From UBA10348 sp002469915 (GTDB taxonomy: Bacteria; Bacteroidota; Rhodothermia; Rhodothermales; UBA10348), in the NCBI GenBank assembly GCA_029249345.1, contig JAQWHM010000017.1, positions 248,001 to 312,000 of the forward strand: a DNA stretch of 64,000 nucleotides, in the 5' to 3' direction. The first letter of the stretch is position 1; each line of letters opens with the position of its first letter. This document shows positions 36,836-46,079 of this stretch, in pieces. A program made the translations under genes and the position numbers. The notes beneath the pieces were generated by a model. The model was not told the origin of the DNA and searched no databases. It saw only the letters and a list, made by a program, of their open reading frames with translations.

Positions 36836-38430
36836 ACAAGGAGTCTCATCACCATTCCCGTGGCTGGTTCAGAGCAGCCCTCAGTACGGTCATACTTGCT
36901 GGCTCCGTGTATTTTTTGAGATTTGGGTATGGCTTCGGAGTAAGTGATCAGGATGAATTGATTCCACTCGCCATGAAATTCATGGATCCGACAGCCTTTC
37001 AAAATGACTGGTTCGTGGCTTATCAGGCTTCTGAATTTGGCGTTCGAACAATCCCAGCTCATCTACTTGCCTTCTTTGCCAAAATCGCACCCATGGAGAC
37101 GGTAGTCCTCATCCTGCATATGCTGACCTGGGTTGCGCTGTGTGGGGCTCTTTTTTCAATCGCAGAACGCATGTGGGCAAACAGAGCAGCATCTGCCTTT
37201 TTCGTCCTGCTAGTTGCCGTTATTTCAGCCAGATGGAATCCAGGAGGAAACGATTTAATACATGCCGTTTTAGTACCCAGCTCGATTTCGTGGGCGCTTT
37301 CGCTGTGGGGGTATGATCGCATTCTTGGTAAAATGCCGTTTCAGGCTGGAATTTTGACCGGCCTTGCCATTCTCATTCAACCGCTTGTCGGATTGCAGGT
37401 TGGAGCCGTCTTCCTTGTCCTTCTGTTTGTACAACAACGATCTAAGGCCTGGATGTTTGCGGTGCCATTTTTACTAGCTGCCCTTCCTATTTCGCTGGCC
37501 CTGAGTGGACTTTCTGGCGATAGCTCGAGTGCCGTCGATGCGAGCTTCATTTTAACACAGGTTCGTTCTCCCCACCATTATTACCCGGAATATTTTAGTC
37601 TTGCTCATTCGGTCAGGTGGTTCGCGATGCTTCCCATCGGTTTGGGAATGCTGTTCTATTACAGAAAAAGCCACGATGCGGTCCACATGGGCCTACAGGT
37701 TTTAATCATCGTGCTAGGCGTACTAGCGACTTCTTATTTAGTGATTAACGTATTTGACTGGCAGCTCTTAGTTCGTTTACAGCCTTTCAAACTAAGTGTA
37801 TTTGCACGTTTGATCGCTCTTTCAGGTTGCGTTCTTCTTCTAACCCAGATTCCTACCCCAAAAATCTGGACCAAGGTCTCGTCTGCCATCAGCTCTAGTC
37901 GATTCTTAGCAGCGTCCTTTGTCCTATTAGCAATCTCATTAATGAGTCCTCAATTCAGTCCCTACTTGAGCGAGCGAACTCAATTAGTGGATAGTAGCCT
38001 GATGGAGGCCTTTAAATGGATTGAGGAAAACACACCCGAAGATGCTGTTTTTGCCATTCCCCCGAGTTTAACAGGGTTCCAGATTCACACGAGCCGCGCT
38101 CAATACGTCAATTTCAAAGCGTACCCTTTTGATTCTAGCCAATCCACAGAATGGTTACGCAGGCTACGTACCATTGCCCCGGTAAGCGAAGTATTACCGG
38201 GGGGCGTACCCTTACTTAGAAATTTTGAATCGTCGTATACTGCGCAATCGCCTGCTCGGATGGGCTCTGTATTGTTAGAGGAAGGAATCGATTTTGTATT
38301 TCGACCGTTCCCCTCAGAAGAAACCAATAAGCAGTCTGACTGGAATACGAAGTCTGCGACTTGGTGCAATTCCACATGGTGCGTTTTTGAGACCGCCCAA
38401 ATTCTCTCAGAAGAACCACATATCGATTGA
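36832..38430 (+). CDS. Polytopic membrane protein (DUF6798-like)
   Basis: A 532-residue protein with about ten hydrophobic segments up to residue 375 and a soluble C-terminal region (LMEAFKWIEENTPEDAVFAI, FKAYPFD, GIDFVFRP) that is probably periplasmic. The architecture recalls GT-C-type glycosyltransferases and DUF6798 proteins. A conserved-looking acidic pair is in VSDQDELIPLA near residue 40. It starts at GTG overlapping the preceding stop by 4 bases and ends overlapping the flippase by 4. A role in surface polysaccharide assembly is inferred from this context. Confidence 0.65.
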   Translation: MNKESHHHSRGWFRAALSTVILAGSVYFLRFGYGFGVSDQDELIPLAMKFMDPTAFQNDWFVAYQASEFGVRTIPAHLLAFFAKIAPMETVVLILHMLTWVALCGALFSIAERMWANRAASAFFVLLVAVISARWNPGGNDLIHAVLVPSSISWALSLWGYDRILGKMPFQAGILTGLAILIQPLVGLQVGAVFLVLLFVQQRSKAWMFAVPFLLAALPISLALSGLSGDSSSAVDASFILTQVRSPHHYYPEYFSLAHSVRWFAMLPIGLGMLFYYRKSHDAVHMGLQVLIIVLGVLATSYLVINVFDWQLLVRLQPFKLSVFARLIALSGCVLLLTQIPTPKIWTKVSSAISSSRFLAASFVLLAISLMSPQFSPYLSERTQLVDSSLMEAFKWIEENTPEDAVFAIPPSLTGFQIHTSRAQYVNFKAYPFDSSQSTEWLRRLRTIAPVSEVLPGGVPLLRNFESSYTAQSPARMGSVLLEEGIDFVFRPFPSEETNKQSDWNTKSATWCNSTWCVFETAQILSEEPHID

Positions 38431-39905
38431 GCATTAAGCAACGCATCTTAGGACTTTTAGGAGATTCCAGCTTTAGGGCACCGGTCATAAAGCTCCTTTC
38501 GGGTACCGGAGTAGCCTTTCTGATTGGATATCTGGCCAAAATAGTTCTACTAAGGATCTACCCGGCCGAGTATTGGGGCATAGCTGACTATATCGTGACT
38601 TGGGTTACGATTCTGGTGCCTCTCTCCTCCCTCCGCTACGAAGATGCGCTAATGTTGCCCGAGAATCGGAGAACATCGGCTCACGCCTACTTGCTTGCCA
38701 TCTCTACGGTCGTCATCTCAACCGTACTCCTTTTGGTGCTCATCGCGTTCTTTCCCCCAGTGATTGAGTTTTTCGCAGAACGAGAGATTGGTAGATGGGC
38801 TCTTTTCCTTCCTTTGGCACTCTTTGCTAATCGAGTCGCAAAAATCAGCGAGCTTTGGCTTTCTAGGCAAGAGTCGTTCGGAACGATTTCAATCGGACAA
38901 ATTGTTCAAAGTGGCTCCATGACCACAATTCGGGTCACTTCCGGACTCATCGGCCCGGGTCCAGGGGGCCTTTTGTGGGGGTTTATAGGCGGATACCTGC
39001 TTTCGACGGCTTCATACCTAAAACGAGTTTGGAATACGCTCAAGGACTCGCTGCAAGGCCCGGTCAAAAAACAAGAACTGAACTATGTCGCTCGCCGATA
39101 TAGAAAATTCCCCTTGTTTACGATGCCGGCCGCCCTTCTCAGTGCATTAATTACTCGGATGCCTTTCTTGGCAATACCCGAGTTCTTTGACTGGGAAATC
39201 ATGGGGCAGTTTTCGCAAGGGTTCAACGTTCTATTTGTACCGCTTAGCTTGCTGGGTTCGTCAGTGGCTCAGGTGTTTTTTGTCCGTGCAGTTGAAGTAA
39301 ATCGAGCGGGTAAGTTGGCTCAGTTTTCTGCTAATGTCCACGGGCGTCTGGTATTGATGTCCATTTTTCCAGTAAGCATTCTGATGGTGGCTGGTGGAGA
39401 CATCTTTCATGCCCTTTTTGGAGCTGAATGGCGTGTTTCGGGCGATTTCCTGCTATGGATAGCACCTTGGATTATGTTGTCCATTGTCGCCTCACCGATG
39501 ACGCGACTTTTTGATGTTCTGGAACGTCAGAAACTGGAGTTCATCACGGTCTTTGTTATGTTTATCGTGATTTTAGGGGCTGTTTATTTGGGAGGGCAGT
39601 CTGGGGATATCCATCAACTAGTGCTCTATCTGGGGGTGGGCGGCACCTTAGTACGATTCGGACAGATTATTTTGCTCTTAAAGCTATCCGGTACCTCTCT
39701 CAGGGATACCTTATCGCCCTACTTCAAATACACCCTCGCGGTCGCTCCCATTTTAATAGGCGTCTGGTTTGCCACTACGTTTGATAGCCCATGGATTTCC
39801 ACCTCAGCTGCTGCGCTAGGTGGACTCTTATTCGCCGCCTATGTATTCATTGCTGAGCGATCTCGCTCCCGCTCAAAAGCTTCTGAAACCTCATCTGATG
39901 CCTAA
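38427..39905 (+). CDS. Oligosaccharide flippase (Wzx/MATE-like)
   Basis: A 492-residue integral membrane protein with about 12-14 hydrophobic segments, LLSGTGVAFLIGYLAKIV at the start and the Wzx-like patterns YPAEYWGIADYIVTW and SSLRYEDALMLPEN. It likely flips lipid-linked sugars across the inner membrane. It starts at TTG overlapping the preceding stop and overlaps the next gene by 8 bases. No glycosyltransferase of the usual Wzy kind is adjacent. Confidence 0.82.
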   Translation: MSIKQRILGLLGDSSFRAPVIKLLSGTGVAFLIGYLAKIVLLRIYPAEYWGIADYIVTWVTILVPLSSLRYEDALMLPENRRTSAHAYLLAISTVVISTVLLLVLIAFFPPVIEFFAEREIGRWALFLPLALFANRVAKISELWLSRQESFGTISIGQIVQSGSMTTIRVTSGLIGPGPGGLLWGFIGGYLLSTASYLKRVWNTLKDSLQGPVKKQELNYVARRYRKFPLFTMPAALLSALITRMPFLAIPEFFDWEIMGQFSQGFNVLFVPLSLLGSSVAQVFFVRAVEVNRAGKLAQFSANVHGRLVLMSIFPVSILMVAGGDIFHALFGAEWRVSGDFLLWIAPWIMLSIVASPMTRLFDVLERQKLEFITVFVMFIVILGAVYLGGQSGDIHQLVLYLGVGGTLVRFGQIILLLKLSGTSLRDTLSPYFKYTLAVAPILIGVWFATTFDSPWISTSAAALGGLLFAAYVFIAERSRSRSKASETSSDA

Positions 39906-40764
39906 TTTCTTTTCAAATATCATATGTATATCCACTCTTTGCCTGTTAATCGGCGGATGCTCAACGAGTGACTCACCTGTTAGCGTTACCGCAATGACGT
40001 TTAATATTAGGTGGGATAATCCTAACGATGGTGTAGATGGTTGGGATTTACGCAAAGACTGGGTGTCTGATGTGATCACCGAAAGTGGAGCTGAGATCAT
40101 CGGGCTTCAGGAAGCGTTGCTTCATCAGATTGCTCATTTGGATTCGTCGTCCGCAGGCTTTGATTGGATCGGAGTGGGGCGTGATGATGGAAAGACGCAA
40201 GGCGAGCTTTCCCCTATCCTATTTGATACGACGAAATGGACCGTTTTAGAGTGGGATACACGTTGGCTTTCTTCAACACCAGATTCTGTTGGTGTGGCAG
40301 GTTGGGATGCTGCTCTTCCACGTATAGCAACGATTGCCACTTTACAACATGTGAAAACCCAATTTGAATTACGGGTTATCAATACTCATTTCGATCACCG
40401 GGGTGAGACGGCCAGATTAGAGAGTGCAAAACTGATTCGAGATTGGGCGCTCGAGGGAAATAAGCCTGTATTGGTACTCGGTGACTTCAACTTCAAACAG
40501 CATGAACCTCCTTACGCAGCGCTGACAGACACAGTCGCAGATCGCTTCTTACGTGACGCAGGGACTGGTGACACTACATCTACCTTCAAAGGGTTTGATG
40601 CCCTGAAGCCCGTCTCCGGAGCGCGAATCGACTACGTTTTATCAGCGGGACATCAAGGGCCCGATCAAAACGGCCAATATGCTACCTACTCAGTGATTGA
40701 GTCGATACGCAGTGATCGTTTTGTGTCTGATCACCTCCCAGTATTGAGCACCCTCCGGTATTAA
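39898..40764 (+). CDS. Endonuclease/exonuclease/phosphatase-family lipoprotein
   Basis: With ATG 39898 the product is 288 residues and has a lipoprotein signal (lipobox LIGGC, C21). The EEP fold is shown by AMTFNIRWDNPNDG, IIGLQEAL, VINTHFDHRGE, LVLGDFNF and the final SDHLPVLSTL with the Asp-His pair. Exported EEP proteins cleave phosphodiesters in nucleic acids or lipids; the substrate is not evident. The upstream in-frame extension overlaps the flippase and lacks a signal peptide. Confidence 0.85.
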   Translation: MPNFFSNIICISTLCLLIGGCSTSDSPVSVTAMTFNIRWDNPNDGVDGWDLRKDWVSDVITESGAEIIGLQEALLHQIAHLDSSSAGFDWIGVGRDDGKTQGELSPILFDTTKWTVLEWDTRWLSSTPDSVGVAGWDAALPRIATIATLQHVKTQFELRVINTHFDHRGETARLESAKLIRDWALEGNKPVLVLGDFNFKQHEPPYAALTDTVADRFLRDAGTGDTTSTFKGFDALKPVSGARIDYVLSAGHQGPDQNGQYATYSVIESIRSDRFVSDHLPVLSTLRY

Positions 40765-40810
40765 AGCCAGCTATTGGGTACGGCTCTTATTACGCAACAC
40801 GTGTAGACAT

Positions 40811-40844
40811 AAAAAAAAGCGGGGTCGGCTATTGCCGGCCCCGC
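40811..40844 (-). terminator. Intrinsic terminator after tRNA-Gly
   Basis: An 11-bp stem with one G-T pair (40834-40844 with 40819-40829) and a 4-base loop is followed on the minus strand by eight T (40818-40811). It lies 6 bases beyond the tRNA-Gly 3' end. Confidence 0.92.
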
Positions 40845-40850
40845 ATCCTG

Positions 40851-40922
40851 AGCGGGTGATGAGATTCGAACTCACGACCCTCACGTTGGCAACGTGATGC
40901 TCTACCACTGAGCTACACCCGC
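40851..40922 (-). tRNA. tRNA-Gly (GCC)
   Basis: A 72-base cloverleaf on the minus strand. GCGGGTG pairs with CACCCGC; the anticodon arm CACGT-TGCCAAC-GTG contains GCC; the T-arm is GTGAG-TTCGAAT-CTCAT, with a G-T closing pair. Discriminator is T, as expected for glycine. CCA is not encoded. Confidence 0.95.
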
Positions 40923-40937
40923 TTTTGAGAGAGCGCA

Positions 40938-40966
40938 ATAATACGCTGAACCCCTTCACAGATCAA
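40938..40966 (-). promoter_or_regulatory. Promoter of tRNA-Gly
   Basis: On the minus strand TTGATC (40966-40961) and TATTAT (40943-40938) are 17 bases apart, placing the start about 9 bases before the tRNA. The remaining bases up to folD at 41155 hold no gene that I can see. Confidence 0.7.
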
Positions 40967-41154
40967 GCCCTTAATACGCCTTTACATGAACCTCACGAAT
41001 GCAGGTCCCCGAAAATGCGTATTCAGTCCCCAAAAGAGCGATCATCCGTCATTCACTTAAAGTTGACATCAGGCTTACGCTCTAAGTGCGTGCATTGCGC
41101 GCCTGTGTCGTAGATTTTGCGCTTACAACACTTCAACGCATCCGTTTTTCAGCT

Positions 41155-42021
41155 ATGGCTCAGCTCATCGATGGCAAAGTATTGTCCGCACAGATTCGCG
41201 CAGAAGTTAAAGAGGCCGTTTCGAAACGGATTGACAGCGGAAAACGCCCTCCTTACCTCGCAGTCGTACTTATTGGTGAAGATCCAGCGTCAGCATCTTA
41301 TGTTCGCGGCAAGGCCAAAGCGTCGGCTGAAGTCGGAATCCGAAGTGATACCATGACATATGATGCGGACATTTCGGAGCAGGAAGTACTTAAGATTGTT
41401 GAACGTCTAAACCGAGATGATTCCGTAGACGGCATCCTCGTACAATTACCGCTACCCAGCCATATCGATGACCGAAAAATAATTAACGCTATTTCGCCAG
41501 CGAAAGACGTCGATTGTTTCCACCCCGAAAGTGTGGGAAATCTTGTCATCGGATTGGATGGCTTTCAGCCAGCGACTCCTGCTGGAATTATAGAAATGAT
41601 TACTCGATCTGGCATTGAAACCTCGGGCCAACATTGCGTGATTATTGGGCGTTCAAATATTGTTGGGAAGCCTTTAGCGAACCTGATGCTGAAAAAAGGA
41701 ATCGATGCGACCGTTACCGTCTGCCACAGTCGAACGAAAAACCTTCCTGAAATAGCACGACAAGCCGATATTCTGGTTGCTGCTATTGGATGGCCCAATT
41801 TTGTGACCGGCGACATGGTCAAAGAAGGCGCTATTGTCATTGATGTAGGTATTAACCGAGTAGATGATGCATCCCGAGAGAGAGGATATCGCCTAGTTGG
41901 AGATGTGGATTTTGGGGCGGCATTCGAAAAGGCCAGTTACATTACGCCCGTACCTGGCGGAGTAGGGCCCATGACCATTGCCGTGCTTCTTCAGAATACA
42001 CTAAAGGCCGCGACCTCCTAG
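41155..42021 (+). CDS. folD: Methylenetetrahydrofolate dehydrogenase/cyclohydrolase
   Basis: With ATG 41155 the enzyme has 288 residues. Family signatures are visible: YVRGKAKASAEVGI with the catalytic lysine region, DGILVQLPLPSHID, KDVDCFHPESVGNL, PATPAGIIEMI, VIIGRSNIVGKPLANLML, and YITPVPGGVGPMTIAVLLQN. FolD makes 10-formyl-THF, the donor used by PurN and PurH elsewhere in this window. An in-frame upstream extension to 41086 is not family-like. Confidence 0.95.
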   Translation: MAQLIDGKVLSAQIRAEVKEAVSKRIDSGKRPPYLAVVLIGEDPASASYVRGKAKASAEVGIRSDTMTYDADISEQEVLKIVERLNRDDSVDGILVQLPLPSHIDDRKIINAISPAKDVDCFHPESVGNLVIGLDGFQPATPAGIIEMITRSGIETSGQHCVIIGRSNIVGKPLANLMLKKGIDATVTVCHSRTKNLPEIARQADILVAAIGWPNFVTGDMVKEGAIVIDVGINRVDDASRERGYRLVGDVDFGAAFEKASYITPVPGGVGPMTIAVLLQNTLKAATS

Positions 42022-42241
42022 CTCGCCCTTCCTTGAGTGTTGGGACAGCATGTTTTCTCTTATGCATTGCTGCCCTTGATGTTATGTCGTGTTTTGTGAA
42101 CTGAATACTAGAGCAGGTTTTAGCTCCCTTTGGCTTGAGTAGTTGGGATTGTAGCCGATCCTTTTGACGTGGGTGCGCGCGCAGATACGTGAGATGCGCG
42201 GACGCTCCAATTGTCAAACGGCAAAATCATATCTCAAAGCC
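42022..42241. other. Intergenic region, no gene seen
   Basis: A 220-base region between folD and the surface-protein gene. Open frames in it are only N-terminal extensions without family character. No clear terminator for folD and no convincing promoter were found by eye. Confidence 0.5.
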
Positions 42242-43501
42242 ATGAGCAACTCAACTATACTGCGTCGATACAGCAGAGCGTATTCTCTTATATCAAGAGT
42301 CGCGACTTTTGCTGTGGCTATCTGTCTTGCGCATTCTGTTGCTTCCGCCCAAGCCACTGGCGACTTTAGGTCCAAAAAGAACGGAAAATGGGACCAGAAG
42401 CAGACGTGGCAGACCTGGGATGGCACGAAATGGAAAAACGCAACACGGGGTCCCGCCCGTTCGGATGGAGTGATTACGATCAAAAACCGAGTCGAAGCGA
42501 ACGTTAGAGGGAATTATGACCAAGTAGTGATTTCGGCAGCCGGCCAACTTACTGTCACGCAAGGATTCCGCATACGTGATGGACCAGGAATCGATTTACA
42601 GGTCTATGGCTCCCTTATTGCGAACCGATCAGTACGCATTAAAGATTTTGCAGAAGCCGAATTTTATGCTGGATCGACTACGGTAATTGCCCTTTCTCGC
42701 AAATTGAGATTTGAAGAGTTATCAAAAGGCGTTTTTGAAAATGGGGCCTTGATAACGGTAAACGGCACTTTTCAAGTTGAAGACTTCTCAGAAGTAGACC
42801 TCAATTCCGGCGTGTATTTAACCAATCCAGGAAGGGTCTTTGTAAGAGATGACGCAGTTCTTACCGTCTCAGAAAGCACCATACTCAATCAAAACAAGAT
42901 TGATGTATGGCAATCATCGTCGCTTATCTTTGAAAACGGTGGAAAATATATTCATGATCTAAATGGGAGCAAGTTTCCTTTATCGGTAAACACGATTTGG
43001 AACGATGGATCTGAAGCACAGGTAATCGGGGTTACGAACACCCTACCCACGAATTTAGACGACACGTATGATTCCTTCATTTGGAACAGCAGCTCTCAAA
43101 CAGCTGATCTTGATGTCAATTCCGTGCCTGTTGCGATAAATGGTGATTTAAGTGTGCTTTCAACGGGGGCCGGGTCTCTGACATGGGCCGGTACGGGTGG
43201 GGCGCTTTCAGTGGGTGGTAACTTCGTGCAGACTAACGGGGACTTTCGCTTTGTTGACGCAGGAGCCGGAACGATGACGGTTGCAGGAGACTTTGAGGTA
43301 TCTGGAGGAACTTTTGATATTGTAAAAACCTCTGGAAATCCCATTCTGGACGTTAATGGCGACTTTACCGTTACCGGTACGTTTACAGAGTCAGGCTCTG
43401 GATTTGGCACCGTTTTGCTCTCTGGATGCTCTGAGCGATGTGCTTCCACGGCGCTCAGATGTCATCCTGATGAAAGTGGCCGAAGCATTAGATCCAGCTA
43501 G
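42242..43501 (+). pseudogene. Surface/adhesin-like beta-helix protein, 3' end lost
   Basis: With ATG 42242 a signal peptide (ATFAVAICLAHSVASAQA) leads a protein of Bacteroidota surface style: the opening GDFRSKKNGKWDQKQTWQTW resembles the N-terminal module of large T9SS-type or G8-like surface proteins. Short beta-helix-like repeats follow (GSLIANRSVRI, NGTFQVEDFSEVDL, NGDFTVTGTFTESGSGFGTV). After about LLSG the frame runs into 24 unrelated residues (CSERCAST...) and stops. Other-frame sequence from about 43425 belongs to a pullulanase-type gene. The usual long repeat region and C-terminal sorting domain are missing, so I read it as truncated by a deletion. Confidence 0.7.
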
Positions 43502-43592
43502 GCTATACGTAGTGCATAGTCTAAAAGACAGCCTGAGTACATTTGTAGGCCGCGAAGCCTGGTTTTCTACTCTTTATTCTGACAAACCCTAG
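43425..43592 (+). pseudogene. 5' part of pullulanase-type gene, cut at both ends
   Basis: In the frame of the following GH13 gene, codons from about 43425 read DALSDVLPRRSDVILMKVAE and on to FSTLYSDKP, then TAG at 43590-43592. The same frame continues without a gap as GAIVSDDGADTVFRLFAPRA. This fits the N-terminal domain of type-I pullulanases, in which a ...LYSDKP-LGA... segment leads into the CBM48 FRLFAPRA motif. The upstream edge joins the surface-protein gene out of frame, so start codon and signal peptide are absent. Confidence 0.6.
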
Positions 43593-43593
43593 G

Positions 43594-43618
43594 GCGCCAT
43601 CGTCTCCGACGATGGCGC
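43594..43618. repeat. Perfect 11-bp hairpin just after the TAG
   Basis: GCGCCATCGTC-TCC-GACGATGGCGC forms a perfect stem with a 3-base loop, starting 2 bases after the TAG. No T-run follows, so it is not a standard terminator. It encodes GAIVSDDGA of the GH13 protein and may be chance, or it may affect readthrough. Confidence 0.5.
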
Positions 43619-43658
43619 GGATACCGTTTTCAGGCTATTCGCGCCGCGCGCGTCTGGT

Positions 43659-45593
43659 GTGACACTTCATTTGTTCTTATCTGCGGATCAACCTGTTACT
43701 ACGCAGGAAAAATCCGTAAACATGATGCGTGATATCAACGGCGTATGGGAAGCTACACAGTCCGGAGATCACCACGGTGTATTTTACACCTACACGATTG
43801 AAGGACCAGACGAACCGGGAAATCTGTTTTTTGACACACACCCCGAGCATATATCCGATCCCTACGCGTTGGTAAGCGACGACTCTTTTGGTAAGGCGAT
43901 GGTATACAAACCAACTCCTGCACCCAAGCCCCTGAAAAACGGTCGCCCAGATTTCGAAGATATCATCGCTTATGAGGTACACGTTCAGGACTTCACAGAC
44001 GAATTACCTGTGGCTAGGAATAAGAAAGGCACCTTCAGCGCCATGATTACCCCGGGTCTTTCCAATGAAAACAATGCACCCATAGGTTTTGATCACTTAA
44101 CGTCCCTAGGCATCAACACTGTGCACTTAATGCCAGTTCAGGAGTTTCTGCACTATCCGGATTCACTTTGGCAAGCTGCTTTTTCGGAAGATGCGTATAT
44201 GATTGAGCAGGGTATATCCGAGGAGAATTATCAGTGGGGATACAGGACGACGCACGCCTTTGCCGTGGAATCACGATACCGCACGCTAGGATCGCCGATC
44301 GGAGCCGAGCGCGAACAATTCAAAGCGCTCGTAGAAGCTTTTCACGCGGAAGACATGGCGGTAATTATTGACGTAGTGCCAAATCATACCGGGGAAAACA
44401 TGGATGGGCGAAATTTCCTGTTCAATTTCAATGCCATCGATAAGCCATATTATTACCGCACCAATTCCAAGTTGGAGCACATTGGGCCCTATGGAAATGA
44501 GATCAAATCTGAATATCGCCCCATGGTTCAGCGCTGGATTTTGGACCAATTACAACATTTCGTCGATGTGTTCGGTGTTGACGGGTTCAGGATCGACTTG
44601 GCTGGCCAAATTGACGAACAAACGCTGATTTGGCTCAAAAACGAGCTCCCTGAAGATCTGATTATTTACGGAGAGGCATGGATCGCCCCATCCGATCCTA
44701 CAGTGGCCAATGATCCCGATCTTGGTTGGTATAAGGCAGATGCCCCCATCCCATTTTTTCAAGATGATGCAAGAAATGCCTTTAAAGGCACTGTTTGGGA
44801 ACTGAACAATCCAGCTATCGATCGCGGTTTTGCCGGAGGTAACGGGGAAGAGCGAGAAGCCGCCATGCGGGGTCTAGCCAATGACTACTCTGAGGAGCCG
44901 ACGCCCAATCACGGAATCAACTATCTAGATATCCATGATAACTGGGCCCTTGCCGATCAGTTTTCGGACGTGGATTGGGATGGACGTAGGCATGTAGACG
45001 AAGGTCAATTTAAGATTGCTGCCACCCTCCTATTCACCTCTCTTGGGCCCATCGTACTGCACGGTGGAACAGAAATGATGCGTTCTAAGGGTCACTCCCC
45101 ACTGGAAGAGATTGAAAAACAAGTAGCCTCGGGTACCATCTATATCCACGGCAAGCGCGACACTTACAATCTTAGAAAGGCCAATGCTTTCCTTTGGGAG
45201 CAAGCTGGAGCATTAGCTACAGAAGATCGCCCAATGAATTACGCCCAAATGACGGATTTCTGGCGGGGCCTCATCGCGTTGAGATCTAGTTCTATCGGCG
45301 ACGTGTTTACAATCGGTCATCAAGTTCCAGAGGGATATTTCAAGTGGATTCTTCCCGAGAATAACCAGTTGCTGGGATACACTGTAGACGAAAAGGTCCT
45401 CGTTCTGGTCAATACGGCCGACGATGCGGCCGATTTTAAAATGGATAATGCTCTTCCTGAGGGGTATTGGATCCAGGTATCGGACGGATCTGATGTGAAC
45501 ATCGATGGATGCGACTGTGGCACCGACTTCGAGTCGCCCATCCAAACGATACGAATTCCTGCCAAAACGGCGCAGATCTGGAAGCGTCGCTAG
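43659..45593 (+). pseudogene. GH13 pullulanase/alpha-amylase-type glycosidase, N-terminally truncated
   Basis: The longest startable frame is GTG at 43659, giving 644 residues, but this GTG lies inside the CBM48 motif FRLFAPRASGVTLHLF; the true protein begins further upstream beyond an in-frame TAG. The catalytic domain is intact: VIIDVVPNHTG, GVDGFRIDLAG (nucleophile Asp), IIYGEAW (acid Glu), YLDIHDN (stabilising Asp) and a C-terminal beta domain. Relatives hydrolyse alpha-1,6 or alpha-1,4 glucan bonds outside the cell, which needs a signal peptide that is missing here. It may still be made as a shortened cytoplasmic protein. Confidence 0.75.
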
Positions 45594-45611
45594 CTATTAT
45601 TGCGCAAATAG

Positions 45612-46073
45612 CTATTGCGCTGCTAACTCAGTCCCCTCAAACGCGTCGCCGTTAATCGTAAAGGAATACGCGATCTGAGCCGATTTCTCAAGGGTCCGGG
45701 CTACCGAACAATATTTTCCAATGCTTAAATCAATCGCTCGTCTAACTCGGGCCTCCTCTAAGTCTCCTTTGAAATGAAAGGTGACGTCGATTTGATTAAA
45801 AATGGATGGTGAAACGCCATCAGGCTTCCATCCACTAACCTCAATATTGAACTCATCAATATTCTGGCGGCCTTTTTTCAAAATAGATACAACGTCTACG
45901 CCGCTACATCCGCCAATGGCCATCACTAAGAGCTGCATGGGTCCGACCCCATTCCCCTTACCATCATCATAGGCAGTAGCATCGTCGATATCGATAAAAA
46001 GGCCATCCTTATTGAAGGCTCGAAAGTGAAAATCGGCTTCCTGCTTTTTCAGTGTTACTGCTACGCGTCCCAT
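45612..46073 (-). CDS. OsmC/YhfA-family protein
   Basis: A 153-residue small redox protein with the two OsmC-family cysteines: C56 in AIGGCSGVDVVSIL and C122 in GKYCSVARTL. OsmC proteins reduce organic hydroperoxides with a reactive cysteine pair. The YhfA-like subgroup has the same residues but an unproved substrate. It lies 6 bases after surE on the same strand and converges on the GH13 gene. Confidence 0.88.
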   Translation of the reverse strand: MGRVAVTLKKQEADFHFRAFNKDGLFIDIDDATAYDDGKGNGVGPMQLLVMAIGGCSGVDVVSILKKGRQNIDEFNIEVSGWKPDGVSPSIFNQIDVTFHFKGDLEEARVRRAIDLSIGKYCSVARTLEKSAQIAYSFTINGDAFEGTELAAQ

Positions 46074-46079
46074 TGATCT

